Part shown: piece by piece, positions 23,202-31,431 of the stretch
Numbering within the stretch: the stretch's first letter is position 1
Layout of the letters: every line of letters begins with the position of its first letter
IMG/VR virus record: IMGVR_UViG_3300037346_000526
Location: 1 to 35,190 of that record
DNA: 35,190 nucleotides
Reading direction: 5' to 3' (one strand)
Source: a virus
Made by a program: the position numbers and the translations under genes
The notes under the pieces: generated by a model
Told to the model about the DNA's origin: nothing
The model's database searches: none
What the model saw: only the letters and a program-made list of their open reading frames with translations

Positions 23202-24409
23202 ACGACAACACCATCTGCGTTTAGCTTGGTACCTTTATCCTCTCGCATGGCACGTTGAATGATTCTCTCAACGTGGTCAGAGAACTGATTGTATGTTCCG
23301 ATGTATGGACGCAAGACTTGCCTTTGAGCTTCTACAGTGCCAGCAAGCTCGGCATCGCTCATCTTTTCAACGTCCTTTATTGTCAGCTTATACGCGTCAC
23401 CAAGTGGGTCACCCTCGCCCTTATCAGTCACTAGGATAGAGCCAACGTGCGCTGCGTAGAGAAACCTTGAGCGCCACCAGCCTGAACCAGCGTGAGGATA
23501 CGGTGGAGAAAGAATGCCCCAGCGAGTATTGTAAAACTCAAGGACATCTTGCTCTGTATCAAGACGGTGTCCTCCAAGTGTACGAACTAGCTTGCGACTG
23601 CCTACAAATTCGACGGGCCACTCTGGACCCTTCTTCATTAGCCAACCATCGTGTGGCATCAGTGCGCCTAGAACCCACGCACGTTCCTTCTCCTGAGCAG
23701 GGGCAGGTGTTACCGCATTGACGATATCGAAGGTCACACTGGTTGGGTCTAGGGCTTCTATGGCACCCACAACTGAAGGCATACGCTTACGCACGATTGA
23801 CCTATCGCCAAACCCGTACATTGGACATACAGGAACCATGCCTGCTGTCCATCGAGCATCCAGCATGTCCGCTGCTGCCTGCCATAGACGTTTCTCCCAA
23901 GGCTTTACTGATTCGTCACTGTCCATCATGTAGTAACGCTCAATATAGCATTTCCGTGCCGCCTCTGGGTCACGTGCCTCGATTCTAGCCACGGCTTCCT
24001 CGATACTTGCACGGCTAAAGTGTGTGGCGCTCTCGTCTCCACGATATTCTGTTCCGACAAGAAGGTGCTTGTAAAGCATCTCTGGCTTTTTTACCATTGC
24101 CTTTGCACCATTGAAAACTGTGTTGAACTGCCAGTCGTCAAAAAATCCAACTGAAGGCAGCCCTGAGGATAAGGCGTAAAGTGCACCCATGGCACCTTGT
24201 CGCCCGTTTAGCGAGTTTAGCGGAGCTAGGTTTATCCATGCCGCGTCATATGAGGAAAGGTCCTCGCCGGGATTGACCTTGCGCCAATCGACCTCGTGAC
24301 CATTGTCGCGTAGAGCCTTTGCAATAAGCGCAGGCACGTCAATCTTCTGTATCGTGCGTCTTTCAGTGTTTATCTGTAAGGCTGTAAAGCCTGTCATCAA
24401 GATTTTCAT
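23198..24409 (-). CDS. Glycosyltransferase-like protein 1 (GT-B/beta-GT-like)
   Basis: The 403-aa protein starts MKILMTGFTALQ. As in T4 DNA beta-glucosyltransferase, a short first strand is followed by a helix ending in NGHEVDW and a strand in the SYDAAWINLAPLNS segment. A helix and a strand SGLPSVGFFDDW then follow. Residues about 310-350 (WGILSPPYPHAGSGWWRSRF, then VGSILVTDKGEG) correspond to the C-terminal sugar-nucleotide domain. The Glu of T4 beta-GT at the donor site is not obviously conserved, so the substrate may differ. Strong AAGGAGA ribosome site, just after a 20-bp hairpin. It heads the unit GT1-GT2-pyrophosphatase. Modification of DNA bases is inferred from context. Confidence 0.55.
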   Translation of the reverse strand: MKILMTGFTALQINTERRTIQKIDVPALIAKALRDNGHEVDWRKVNPGEDLSSYDAAWINLAPLNSLNGRQGAMGALYALSSGLPSVGFFDDWQFNTVFNGAKAMVKKPEMLYKHLLVGTEYRGDESATHFSRASIEEAVARIEARDPEAARKCYIERYYMMDSDESVKPWEKRLWQAAADMLDARWTAGMVPVCPMYGFGDRSIVRKRMPSVVGAIEALDPTSVTFDIVNAVTPAPAQEKERAWVLGALMPHDGWLMKKGPEWPVEFVGSRKLVRTLGGHRLDTEQDVLEFYNTRWGILSPPYPHAGSGWWRSRFLYAAHVGSILVTDKGEGDPLGDAYKLTIKDVEKMSDAELAGTVEAQRQVLRPYIGTYNQFSDHVERIIQRAMREDKGTKLNADGVVV

Positions 24410-24423
24410 TATTCTCCTTAGGT

Positions 24424-24469
24424 TCCGGCATCATCGCCTGTGGCGTGTTCCACAGACGATGATACCAGA
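24424..24469 (-). promoter_or_regulatory. 20-bp RNA hairpin between ssb-like gene and glycosyltransferase pair
   Basis: Transcribed from the minus strand, this segment folds into an uninterrupted 20-bp stem (three G-U pairs) with a 6-nt AACACG loop. It pairs fully only as minus-strand RNA; on the plus strand several pairs become C-A mismatches. It is not followed by a U-tract but by the AAGGAGA ribosome site of the downstream gene, so it is not a classical intrinsic terminator. It may be an RNase III processing site, an mRNA-stabilising structure or an attenuator that separates expression of the replication genes from the modification genes. Confidence 0.6.
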
Positions 24470-24480
24470 CAACCCTGTGT

Positions 24481-25029
24481 TTAGAACGGTGCAGCAGGTG
24501 GTGCCGGAGCAACCGCGGCTTCCGTTGCAGCAGCAGGCGCTGGTGCTGGTGCAGGCGCGGGTGCGGCGGCGGGTGCTGGTGCAGGCGCGGGTGCAGCTGC
24601 AGCAGGGGCAGGAGATGTTGACGCAGTAGTGACATAGTACATCTTGATTTCATTCTTTTTCTGGCCCTGCCAGGTGCGACTTCCAATCTGGCCACGGAAT
24701 GAACGGCTCTGTAGAGCAGCCTCAATCTGTGCGTTGCTTGGGCTGGACGAGAAAAACTCGCGGTTCAGTCCAAGTGCGGCCATCTTACGGAAGAACATTC
24801 CCAATGCAGCTGGGCTGTCTGGCGTCACAACAAGGTTGTCCCAAACGAGACGGTTGTTGTGCGCACCACCCTGAACCTGTGCCTTGACTGCGAACATTGT
24901 TTTACCAGACTGCGCAACTTTTGCGGTTGCCTCTACTACCTTTAGCTCGTAGTCGCCATCTGGCAGTGGCTCATATGAACCAGTTTCTCCGGCGTCCTTT
25001 ACCAAGTCGCCCCAGTTGAGTGAACTCAT
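24481..25029 (-). CDS. SSB-like phage ssDNA-binding protein with Ala/Pro-rich tail
   Basis: This is a 182-aa protein. Residues 1-130 look like the OB-fold-type phage ssDNA-binding proteins found next to Sak4 and Cas4-like genes: LPDGDYELKVVEATAKV, SGKTMFAVKAQV, then a GTW-type strand (GSRTWQGQKKNEIKMYYV). From about residue 135 the chain is a low-complexity Ala/Pro linker of about 45 residues ending in A-A-P-F, which recalls the terminal Pro-Phe of bacterial SSB tips that bind partner proteins, though without the usual acidic residues. AAGGAGA lies upstream of the ATG. It probably coats ssDNA during replication and recombination. The Ala/Pro stretch is GC-rich and repetitive, prone to length variation. 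Confidence 0.7.
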   Translation of the reverse strand: MSSLNWGDLVKDAGETGSYEPLPDGDYELKVVEATAKVAQSGKTMFAVKAQVQGGAHNNRLVWDNLVVTPDSPAALGMFFRKMAALGLNREFFSSSPSNAQIEAALQSRSFRGQIGSRTWQGQKKNEIKMYYVTTASTSPAPAAAAPAPAPAPAAAPAPAPAPAPAAATEAAVAPAPPAAPF

Positions 25030-25069
25030 CTGTTGTTTCTCCTTATTTGTTATGCGCTAACCGATTTGG

Positions 25070-25843
25070 TTAGGACGCTGCTTTCTTACTTTTGGTGGCT
25101 TCAGCTTTTTCGCCAAATACCATATCTAACATTCTCTCAATACCGAGGTCCCGCTGCTCGACAACTTTGCCGAGACGCCCTTGAACTCGTTCTCCAGCTT
25201 CGTATTCGTCAGTGCGTTCAACATACATACGTCGTACCTTGAAAGGTGCTTGCAACGGGTCTGGATTTGGTTCGGTCTCAACGGTTATTGCTCCCAGGAC
25301 ATCGTAGAAATACGGTGCCTGGATTGCGAGCTGTCCCTGCAGGTAAGGACGCGCACGTCCATCCTGCCCAGGTCGTGCCATTGCTGTAAGTACTACAGCC
25401 TCAAGCGGTTGAGTTGGGTGCATTGTTAGGTCACGCAGGTCACGCAGTAGCGCACCCATGTGACGAAGCAACTCGCCCCATTGTTGCATCTTCATCTGTT
25501 CCGTGCCAGCGATGGAATCCATACACTTGACCTGGAGCTCTGAGATGGAATCGATAATCAAGGACTTGAACTGGTGTTGACCAGTTTGCAGCCATTGAAA
25601 CGTCTTTATTACGACGTCATATTGACGCACATTTACGACTACCGTGTCCCATGTTCCATCTGCGACAGGAGGCTCCTCCCGCAGAGGGTCCCAATACTTG
25701 ACAGTGATAGGCAGGAACCTGTGTCCACCTTCAACGTCGAGCATGAGACGAGGATACGGGGCAGTGACGGCAAAGGTAGATTTACCTACCTTTGATTCGC
25801 CATACACCATAATCGTAAGCGACCTCTGTACTTCATTTGACAT
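25070..25843 (-). CDS. RecA-like P-loop ATPase (Sak4-like recombinase)
   Basis: The 257-aa protein has Walker A G15-E-S-K-V-G-K21-S22 at its N terminus and a Walker B strand KSLIIDS at about 92-98. A helix (LLRHMGALLRDLRDL) and an AVVLTAMARP sensor-like strand follow. This is the AAA_24/Sak4 layout of phage ssDNA-annealing ATPases, which are shortened RecA/Rad51 folds that work with the phage SSB. Its placement between an SSB-like gene and a Cas4-like nuclease fits a recombination-dependent replication module. The C terminus is Lys/Ala-rich. It follows the nuclease gene after 3 nt. Confidence 0.78.
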   Translation of the reverse strand: MSNEVQRSLTIMVYGESKVGKSTFAVTAPYPRLMLDVEGGHRFLPITVKYWDPLREEPPVADGTWDTVVVNVRQYDVVIKTFQWLQTGQHQFKSLIIDSISELQVKCMDSIAGTEQMKMQQWGELLRHMGALLRDLRDLTMHPTQPLEAVVLTAMARPGQDGRARPYLQGQLAIQAPYFYDVLGAITVETEPNPDPLQAPFKVRRMYVERTDEYEAGERVQGRLGKVVEQRDLGIERMLDMVFGEKAEATKSKKAAS

Positions 25844-25846
25844 ACG

Positions 25847-26788
25847 TCACTCACTTCCCTTCTTCTCTTCTGTATTTCCGTAGTAACCATATGGGTCGGC
25901 TGACACATATGCATCTTCGATTGCCGATTCGACAGCGCTACCGTCGTCGAATAGTGGGCAAACGGAGAAGAATTGGCATTTCCATTTACAGTCCCGGCTA
26001 GGACGTGGATATACCGTAAGCTGATGATTGGCACCTTCATCAAGTGCCTCGCGCACCCTTAGAAGGTCGCCGATTGTTCCGTGGATACGCTGCCAGAAGT
26101 TGCGTAAGGCAAACACGTTGTGGCGAACTTCCATTTGCTCATAGAAAGGCGGGCGTGCATTTGCTGAACGCTTCACCTTCTTTAGCATTGTGAATATACC
26201 ACCCTCGGAACGTTCGCCTTCTTTGTTCTGCGCGGTTTCCAGCATCATGTATGTAAGAATCTGCTCGTTCATGTGAGCCAGTTGTGTAAAGTCAGTGAAA
26301 GAACCACCAACAGTCTTGAAGTCGCGGAACATACGCACGCCATCAGCCTTGCGACGAACACGCATATCAATCTTGCCTTGGAGCTCAACCTTGCCATCGA
26401 ACAACGGCATTGAGATAATTTCCTCGGTGCTAATCATCTCGAGCTCGGCGTCTATGCCGTTTTCCTCAACCCAGTCAAGGTAACCCTCAAGCATGATGCG
26501 GCCAAGTTCAGCCTCGCTGTCTAGGTCAGACGTATCACGCATTGAATCAATCAAAGCCTGACGGTCTTTTTCAACCCAAGAGCTGTGTGCCTCAAGAAGA
26601 GGTGTGCCTTTTGAGTAGTAGTCGTCAAGTGCCGCGTGAACGCGTGAACCAAGTGCCAGGGCACCTGTTTTGTTTTCAGTCCTTGGCCGAAGTCGACGGT
26701 AGTAGCTTAGCCACCACTTTCTTCTACAGTCCTTGAACGTCTGTATCTCTGAGTTAGAAATACGTAATGGTCCATCTAGTTTTGTCAT
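25847..26788 (-). CDS. Cas4/RecB-like PD-(D/E)XK nuclease with Fe-S cluster
   Basis: This is a 313-aa protein. Active-site residues are H51 (GSRVHAALDDYY), D141 (GKIDMRV) and the D156-F-K158 core (RDFKT), as in RecB-family nucleases. C21 (KDCRRKWW), together with C267, C271 and C277 near the C terminus (DCKWKCQFFSVC), forms the split four-cysteine set that holds a [4Fe-4S] cluster in Cas4 and AddB. Such enzymes resect DNA 5'-3' or 3'-5' for recombination. No CRISPR array or other cas gene is present, so this is a replication-module exonuclease. A 4-nt overlap joins it to the helicase gene. Confidence 0.82.
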   Translation of the reverse strand: MTKLDGPLRISNSEIQTFKDCRRKWWLSYYRRLRPRTENKTGALALGSRVHAALDDYYSKGTPLLEAHSSWVEKDRQALIDSMRDTSDLDSEAELGRIMLEGYLDWVEENGIDAELEMISTEEIISMPLFDGKVELQGKIDMRVRRKADGVRMFRDFKTVGGSFTDFTQLAHMNEQILTYMMLETAQNKEGERSEGGIFTMLKKVKRSANARPPFYEQMEVRHNVFALRNFWQRIHGTIGDLLRVREALDEGANHQLTVYPRPSRDCKWKCQFFSVCPLFDDGSAVESAIEDAYVSADPYGYYGNTEEKKGSE

Positions 26789-28590
26789 AATTTACCTGCC
26801 TTGTCGTCCTTTAGTAGTGAAAGCAACTGGTCCTTGTCTCTAACAATTTCCTCGAAGTTATCTGCCTTTGTTTCAAGTACCTGAAGTACTCGTTCCTCAA
26901 TCGTGCCTTCAGTGACGTAATCCGTCACAATGATTGAGTCGTGAATCTCTGACCCAATACGGTGAACACGGTCAAGTGCTTGTTTATGGTCCACGAGCGA
27001 CCAAGGTCGCTGTAGCATCACAAGTCGTCGCGCTGCTGTAAGTGTAATACCAACACCACCAGCTTGCGCAGTGAAAAGAATCCACTTAGTCTTGCCTGAT
27101 TGAAAATCGTCGACAGCCTGTTGGCGTTCGTCTTCGTCCTGGGCGCCTGTAATCAAACCATGAGCAATCTTAGCCTTAGTAAGCGCCTCAGAAAAAATCT
27201 CGATGAGCTGCCGCGAAACAGCACAAACTGCAACGCTGTCTTCACCGAAGTCTCCGTTTTTGATGTCGTCCATAAGCGCATCGACCTTACAGGACGGGGC
27301 AACTAGCTTTGCCTTTGTTTCACCTGTTTCTTCGTTGACACTCATCTCAGCGTATGAACTTGCAAACTGCAATAGGCGTGTTGTCTGCGTGAGTGGGCTT
27401 GGCGCTGTTATTGCCTCGCCGTTCTCAAGCTCAGCAATCATTAGTTCACGCATTTGCTTATAAGCCTTTGCCTGCTTTGTAGACATCTCAACGTCCCGGC
27501 GTTCAAACATCATGTCAGGCAGCCAAGGCAGAACTACCTTCTTCAACATGCGTCGCATACGAGGTTGAATGGTTGCATCAAACTCTGCCTGCATGTGCGG
27601 CTTGACACCAAGCACAACCATGCCGCCAAATGCGTTCATCATTGTGTTTACCATGCGGTCAATCCAGCGGGTCTTGCTTGGCCATTCCTCAGGGCTTAGC
27701 CAGTGAAGGATTGCCCAAAGGTCAAGAACGTTGTTTGCGATAGGCGTACCTGTTAGCGCCATACGAATATCAGCATTACCAGTGGCAGCCCATAGCGCGC
27801 GTGACTGTTTTGACTTAGGCTCCTTTGACCTGTGAATCTCATCTGCAACGACTGCCTTGAAGTCAATCGTGTTTAGCTCACGGATGTGGACCTCGCAGCG
27901 ATTCTCTGAAACCTTCTCGTCATGTCCACCGCATTGTGTGCATCGCGCAAGCGCTACAGAACCGTATGGTGCAAGCCTTGAGTGCGAGCGTAGAGATTCC
28001 CAGTTGATAATCAATACGCCTGACGGGTCCTCAAACAACTTACGCCTTTGAGCTGCCGAACCCTTGACCACGGTTGTTGGTACCTCCGGCCACCAGCGTG
28101 CAAACTCACGTGCCCAGTTCTTTTTCAACGTGTTCGGGCAAACGATAAGCGCAGGGAATACTTCCTCGCCACTTTCATGCAATTTTTTCAGCGCGCGGAT
28201 TGCCTGTGCTGTTTTACCTAGCCCCGGTTCGTCAGCAAGCAAGGCGCGTCGTGCAGTTGTAAGAAATTCTACGCCAGCTCTCTGGTGGGGAAATAGGTCC
28301 TCATTAGAGGGGTCCTCGAGGCTCTCTAGCGACCTAAGCGTATTTGCCGGGGTAATACGTGTGGCTAATTCATTGGCAGCCCAGTTGCCTAACTTAGGAC
28401 CGATAACAAGCGATTCCTTGAAGGTTGCGCGTAGCGCAAGACATGTTGCCCACGAGGTAGGCACGCGCCATTGTTGCGACTTAGAGTCCCACTTGGCACC
28501 AGGCAAGCTTTTGCAAAGCTCCTTGTAGCGCCATTCTGCATCAATAATGATTGATTTGCCCGAATCATCGAGCTCTACACCGGCATACAC
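26785..28590 (-). CDS. SNF2-family DNA helicase/translocase (HARP-like N terminus, zinc-knuckle insertion)
   Basis: This is a 601-aa protein with SF2/SNF2 motifs. Motif I is DEPGLGKT (120-127), motif II DEIH (250-253) and motif III LTGTP (279-283). Motifs V-VI follow near 515-550 (AGGVGITLTAA, then QALDRVHRIGS). Residues 1-55 (AEWRYKELCKSLPGAKW, then WRVP) look like a HARP-type domain as in SMARCAL1, which anneals or remodels forked DNA. Between motifs Ia and II is a C217-x2-C220...C232-x2-H235 insertion, a probable zinc knuckle. It likely unwinds or remodels replication forks and D-loops. GTG start with AGAGGA 9 nt upstream. It has its own promoter at 28606-28629. Confidence 0.85.
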   Translation of the reverse strand: MYAGVELDDSGKSIIIDAEWRYKELCKSLPGAKWDSKSQQWRVPTSWATCLALRATFKESLVIGPKLGNWAANELATRITPANTLRSLESLEDPSNEDLFPHQRAGVEFLTTARRALLADEPGLGKTAQAIRALKKLHESGEEVFPALIVCPNTLKKNWAREFARWWPEVPTTVVKGSAAQRRKLFEDPSGVLIINWESLRSHSRLAPYGSVALARCTQCGGHDEKVSENRCEVHIRELNTIDFKAVVADEIHRSKEPKSKQSRALWAATGNADIRMALTGTPIANNVLDLWAILHWLSPEEWPSKTRWIDRMVNTMMNAFGGMVVLGVKPHMQAEFDATIQPRMRRMLKKVVLPWLPDMMFERRDVEMSTKQAKAYKQMRELMIAELENGEAITAPSPLTQTTRLLQFASSYAEMSVNEETGETKAKLVAPSCKVDALMDDIKNGDFGEDSVAVCAVSRQLIEIFSEALTKAKIAHGLITGAQDEDERQQAVDDFQSGKTKWILFTAQAGGVGITLTAARRLVMLQRPWSLVDHKQALDRVHRIGSEIHDSIIVTDYVTEGTIEERVLQVLETKADNFEEIVRDKDQLLSLLKDDKAGKL

Positions 28591-28605
28591 CAGATTTTGT
28601 CCTCT

Positions 28606-28629
28606 CGTCGTTATGTATTCATACTATCA
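28606..28629 (-). promoter_or_regulatory. Phage promoter, extended -10 with AACGAC start region (copy 1)
   Basis: The minus strand carries TTGATAGTATG, an extended -10 (TG-A-TAGTAT; 28621-28629), followed 8-9 nt later by ATAACGAC. The same arrangement occurs at 33491-33514 and 34022-34044. It lies 16-39 nt upstream of the helicase GTG in a gap of 85 nt that is strongly AT-rich and otherwise empty. No clear -35 was seen, which is normal for extended -10 promoters. Confidence 0.6.
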
Positions 28630-28675
28630 AGTTTTTACAAAAATGTTTTACTTTTTTTGCTTAGTATCTATATTA

Positions 28676-29128
28676 TCATGTAAGTAGTCTTCTAGGGACC
28701 CAGCCGGACTTTACAAGACGCAGAAGCCCATGACGCACTGCATCTAAAGCATGGCCCTCACCTCCACGGTGCCAGTACTCAAGCTTCTTTAGCTTGTCAT
28801 TGGCAAACATGGCTTTTGCATCGGCAGGTGACTGGAAGTATATATCATCGGTGTTTCGTCCAGCGTCAAGCATGCACTGCTTGAGGATACCAATCTGCTC
28901 TAAGCTAAACGGAGCCTGTGAGTTTTTTACTGTCTGAGCGTTTATCGTAAATCTTTCGCAGACAATCTCAGCGTCCGGGTACTCCACTAGAACCTTGCGT
29001 ATCGGTGCAGCGTATTCATCTTGTTGGAACTCACCCGACCACAACATCTCAGGCTCTTCACCTTGCTCATACGAAAAGCACGCCATCCCCGTCGCCTTAC
29101 CAGGGTCTACCGAAAGAATTATTCTCAT
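28676..29128 (-). CDS. RuvC-like Holliday junction resolvase
   Basis: This is a 150-aa protein starting at ATG 29128, which overlaps the polymerase stop as TAATG; a longer frame with a start at 29146 would run 19 nt into the polymerase gene. The RNase H-fold nuclease core is visible: D8 in SVDPGKATG, E58 in IVCERFTI, and H126-x2-D129 in GHALDAVRHGL. These are the acidic catalytic positions of RuvC-type resolvases. It should cleave branched DNA made during replication and recombination, before packaging. Translation is coupled to the polymerase. Confidence 0.82.
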   Translation of the reverse strand: MRIILSVDPGKATGMACFSYEQGEEPEMLWSGEFQQDEYAAPIRKVLVEYPDAEIVCERFTINAQTVKNSQAPFSLEQIGILKQCMLDAGRNTDDIYFQSPADAKAMFANDKLKKLEYWHRGGEGHALDAVRHGLLRLVKSGWVPRRLLT

Positions 29129-30954
29129 TAGTACTTGTCTCCCCAAGTTTCCATAGGACCATCAATGCCAGACGTCAATGGAACTGCCCAACCTTCTGTC
29201 GTTGTCATACATTCCTTCACTATTCTTGAAATCTCCTGTGCGTCATTGCGTGGGGCATTTAGAACAATCTCATCGTGCACGGGAACAATAAGAAGGTCTG
29301 TTAGGTCAGCCTGGTCAAGCTTCACAAGATTAGACTTGAACACCTCGGCTGCTCCACCTTGAATAAGATAGTTGACCAATGTATACACCCTATCCTCGTC
29401 ACAAGGAATACGGCGTCCAGTCCACGTGTACACGTACCCTTGACCCTCTGCCCTTAGACGACGCATACCAGCGTCCTCAATCTGTTTTTGGAAGTATGCC
29501 ATTCCCGGGTAGTTCGTGTCAAAGGAATCAGACACTGACTGCATCTGTTTTTTTGCAACACCGGCAGTAAGCGCCTGTTTCGCGACGCCTGCACCGTATA
29601 GACGACCATAAACAACACCCTTGATAAGATTACGACGCTTATCTGACTTTTGCATAGTTGGGTCCTGGTAAACCTGACGACCAATCTCAGTGAAAGGGTC
29701 AGAGCCAATCTTGTCAGCATTATTGAACAGCTCAATTAGATTGGTGTCGCCGGACAGCGACGCAAACATGCGGAACTCAACCTGGTCAAGGTCGGACGTG
29801 ATAATCACGTGGTCCTTATCCTTAGGGATAAACGCACGACGTACCACATCATCACCCTTAGGCAGGGTTTGAAGGGCAGGAGCGGTAATGGACATACGAC
29901 TTGTGCGTGCACCCAATGTCTTTACCGACGGGTGAACTAGACCATCAACGTTATCCTCAATAAAGTTCTTGAAGTATGTATTGGCAAGCTTGTCTGCCTT
30001 ACGTTGTTTCAAAACCGTGGCGGCAAGGTTCTTTACCTCTTCGTTATTGCCGTCAATGGTAAGCATCTTGAGCTGGTCCTTGCTTGCGGACTTTTGTCCC
30101 GACGGGGTATACTCATATATCTCTGCGCCAAGTTTCTCAAGCAACCTTACAAGTTGAATGTTGCTTGTGATTGACACGCCATCATATTGAGTCTTTGCCC
30201 AGGCTTTTACTTGCTCCGTGTATGCAGTTAGCTCGTCAAACTTACGCTTTGAATACTCTAGGTCGATACGTGCACCGTTGAGTTCCATGCGTGTGACAAT
30301 TTTACGTGTTGCCATTTCAAGTTCGTATGGTCTATGGTACGCGCCTTCAGGACCGCACTGGTCATAGAACTTCTCCCAAAGACGCGTCGTTAGGACAGTA
30401 TCAAGTGCGCCATACGACCAATATGGTTCAAAGTTTATGGGAACAGTTCCCCATGTCCAGCCGTTCTTAGAAAACTCTTGGTCAAGTGTGTCCTGTAATG
30501 CAACTGACCTGCCATCGACATGTAGCGCTGCAAGACGTTTTAGTGCACCGGAACCGAGTGGGTCAATGATGTGCGCCATAATCATTGTGTCATGAGCTCG
30601 CTCCCAGGGAATGTTCCAGCGGGAATGAACGGCAAACCAGCGAGCCTCGAAGGCTATGTTGTGACAGATTATCTGTCCGTCAAACTTGTCCATAGCCTGG
30701 TAAAAAACACCAGACCATTCGTTCCATGGTATTGACCAGCCTTGCATGCCATCACCAACCTGCACGAGACGAAGCTGGCCGTGCCAGGGAGAAAACGCGT
30801 CGGTGCGCTTCCCCCCTGGCAACTCACCTGTTTCTGTGTCAATGGAGATAGCATTGAGCGGTCGTCGTTGCCCTAACCAAGATAGAAACTCTTCGGCCTT
30901 CTCAACGCTATCAACGAGGTGAAGCTGCACGTCCTGCATATTATTGGTTGTCAT
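29128..30954 (-). CDS. polA: DNA polymerase I (family A) with 3'-5' exonuclease
   Basis: At 608 aa it lacks the 5'-nuclease domain, as phage replicative family A enzymes do. Exonuclease motif I is D39-T-E41; motif A is D388-L-D-Q-V-E-F-R; motif B is R441-x3-K445-x3-Y449-G; motif C is H560-D-E562. Residue Y449 occupies the place of Phe762 of E. coli Pol I (Tyr526 of T7), the O-helix residue that affects ddNTP discrimination and that metagenomic studies have linked to phage lifestyle, Tyr being typical of lytic phages. It is the main replicative polymerase. It overlaps the deaminase gene by 14 nt at its start. Confidence 0.93.
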   Translation of the reverse strand: MTTNNMQDVQLHLVDSVEKAEEFLSWLGQRRPLNAISIDTETGELPGGKRTDAFSPWHGQLRLVQVGDGMQGWSIPWNEWSGVFYQAMDKFDGQIICHNIAFEARWFAVHSRWNIPWERAHDTMIMAHIIDPLGSGALKRLAALHVDGRSVALQDTLDQEFSKNGWTWGTVPINFEPYWSYGALDTVLTTRLWEKFYDQCGPEGAYHRPYELEMATRKIVTRMELNGARIDLEYSKRKFDELTAYTEQVKAWAKTQYDGVSITSNIQLVRLLEKLGAEIYEYTPSGQKSASKDQLKMLTIDGNNEEVKNLAATVLKQRKADKLANTYFKNFIEDNVDGLVHPSVKTLGARTSRMSITAPALQTLPKGDDVVRRAFIPKDKDHVIITSDLDQVEFRMFASLSGDTNLIELFNNADKIGSDPFTEIGRQVYQDPTMQKSDKRRNLIKGVVYGRLYGAGVAKQALTAGVAKKQMQSVSDSFDTNYPGMAYFQKQIEDAGMRRLRAEGQGYVYTWTGRRIPCDEDRVYTLVNYLIQGGAAEVFKSNLVKLDQADLTDLLIVPVHDEIVLNAPRNDAQEISRIVKECMTTTEGWAVPLTSGIDGPMETWGDKY

Positions 30955-31429
30955 GTGCTTCGCCTCCTACGGTAGTGACATCTACCATGCACCTGCGTAG
31001 ATATTCTATTACAAGCTCTGGCTTTCTGTGCACGTCTATTTCTCTTATTTTCATCACTACTTTATTTATCCCTGAGTTTGAGACTAGCTTTGCACACTGC
31101 ATGCAGCACGCACCAGTGACATAGATTGTCCCACCCTCGACCTGTGACCTGTCAACATACAGAAGCGCATTAGCTTCAGCATGAATCGAGGGACAGGAGT
31201 CGTATGTGTTATCTAAAGGTGTTTTTCCTTGCGCACGTTCACACCACTCAACACAGTCTGTCTGATGTGGCCAGTTAGCAGAAGGGCCGTTGTATCCTGT
31301 TGCGCAAATGCGTTGGTTCTTAGAGACAACAACAGCACCAACCTGAGCGCGCGTGCAGCGCGAGCGTTTAGCTATAATTTCTGCGATATCCATCCAGGTC
31401 GTATCCCATGACGGACGGGTGGTTTGCAT
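30941..31429 (-). CDS. dCMP deaminase (ComEB-like)
   Basis: This is a 162-aa protein of the zinc-dependent deaminase fold: H83-A-E85 (IHAEANAL) with the proton-shuttle glutamate, and C109-x2-C112 as the other zinc ligands. The usual Pro before the first cysteine is replaced by C108. An N-terminal GAVVVSKNQRICATGYNG and a T-D-C-x3-C segment match phage dCMP deaminases. The enzyme makes dUMP from dCMP, the route to dTMP, and would compete with the hydroxymethylase-like protein for dCMP. It sits two genes downstream of that protein in the same unit. Confidence 0.88.
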   Translation of the reverse strand: MQTTRPSWDTTWMDIAEIIAKRSRCTRAQVGAVVVSKNQRICATGYNGPSANWPHQTDCVEWCERAQGKTPLDNTYDSCPSIHAEANALLYVDRSQVEGGTIYVTGACCMQCAKLVSNSGINKVVMKIREIDVHRKPELVIEYLRRCMVDVTTVGGEAHDNQ

Positions 31430-31431
31430 AT

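Noticed and set aside
24303-24725. Overlapping open frames on both strands rich in Gln/Leu/Arg or His/Pro
   Set aside because: They are shadows of the Ala/Pro-rich tail of the SSB-like gene; repeats keep several frames open and no good ribosome site precedes them.
29129-29146. Longer N terminus for the RuvC-like protein
   Set aside because: TAATG coupling at 29126-29130 and the family's usual start just before the first catalytic Asp favour ATG 29128.
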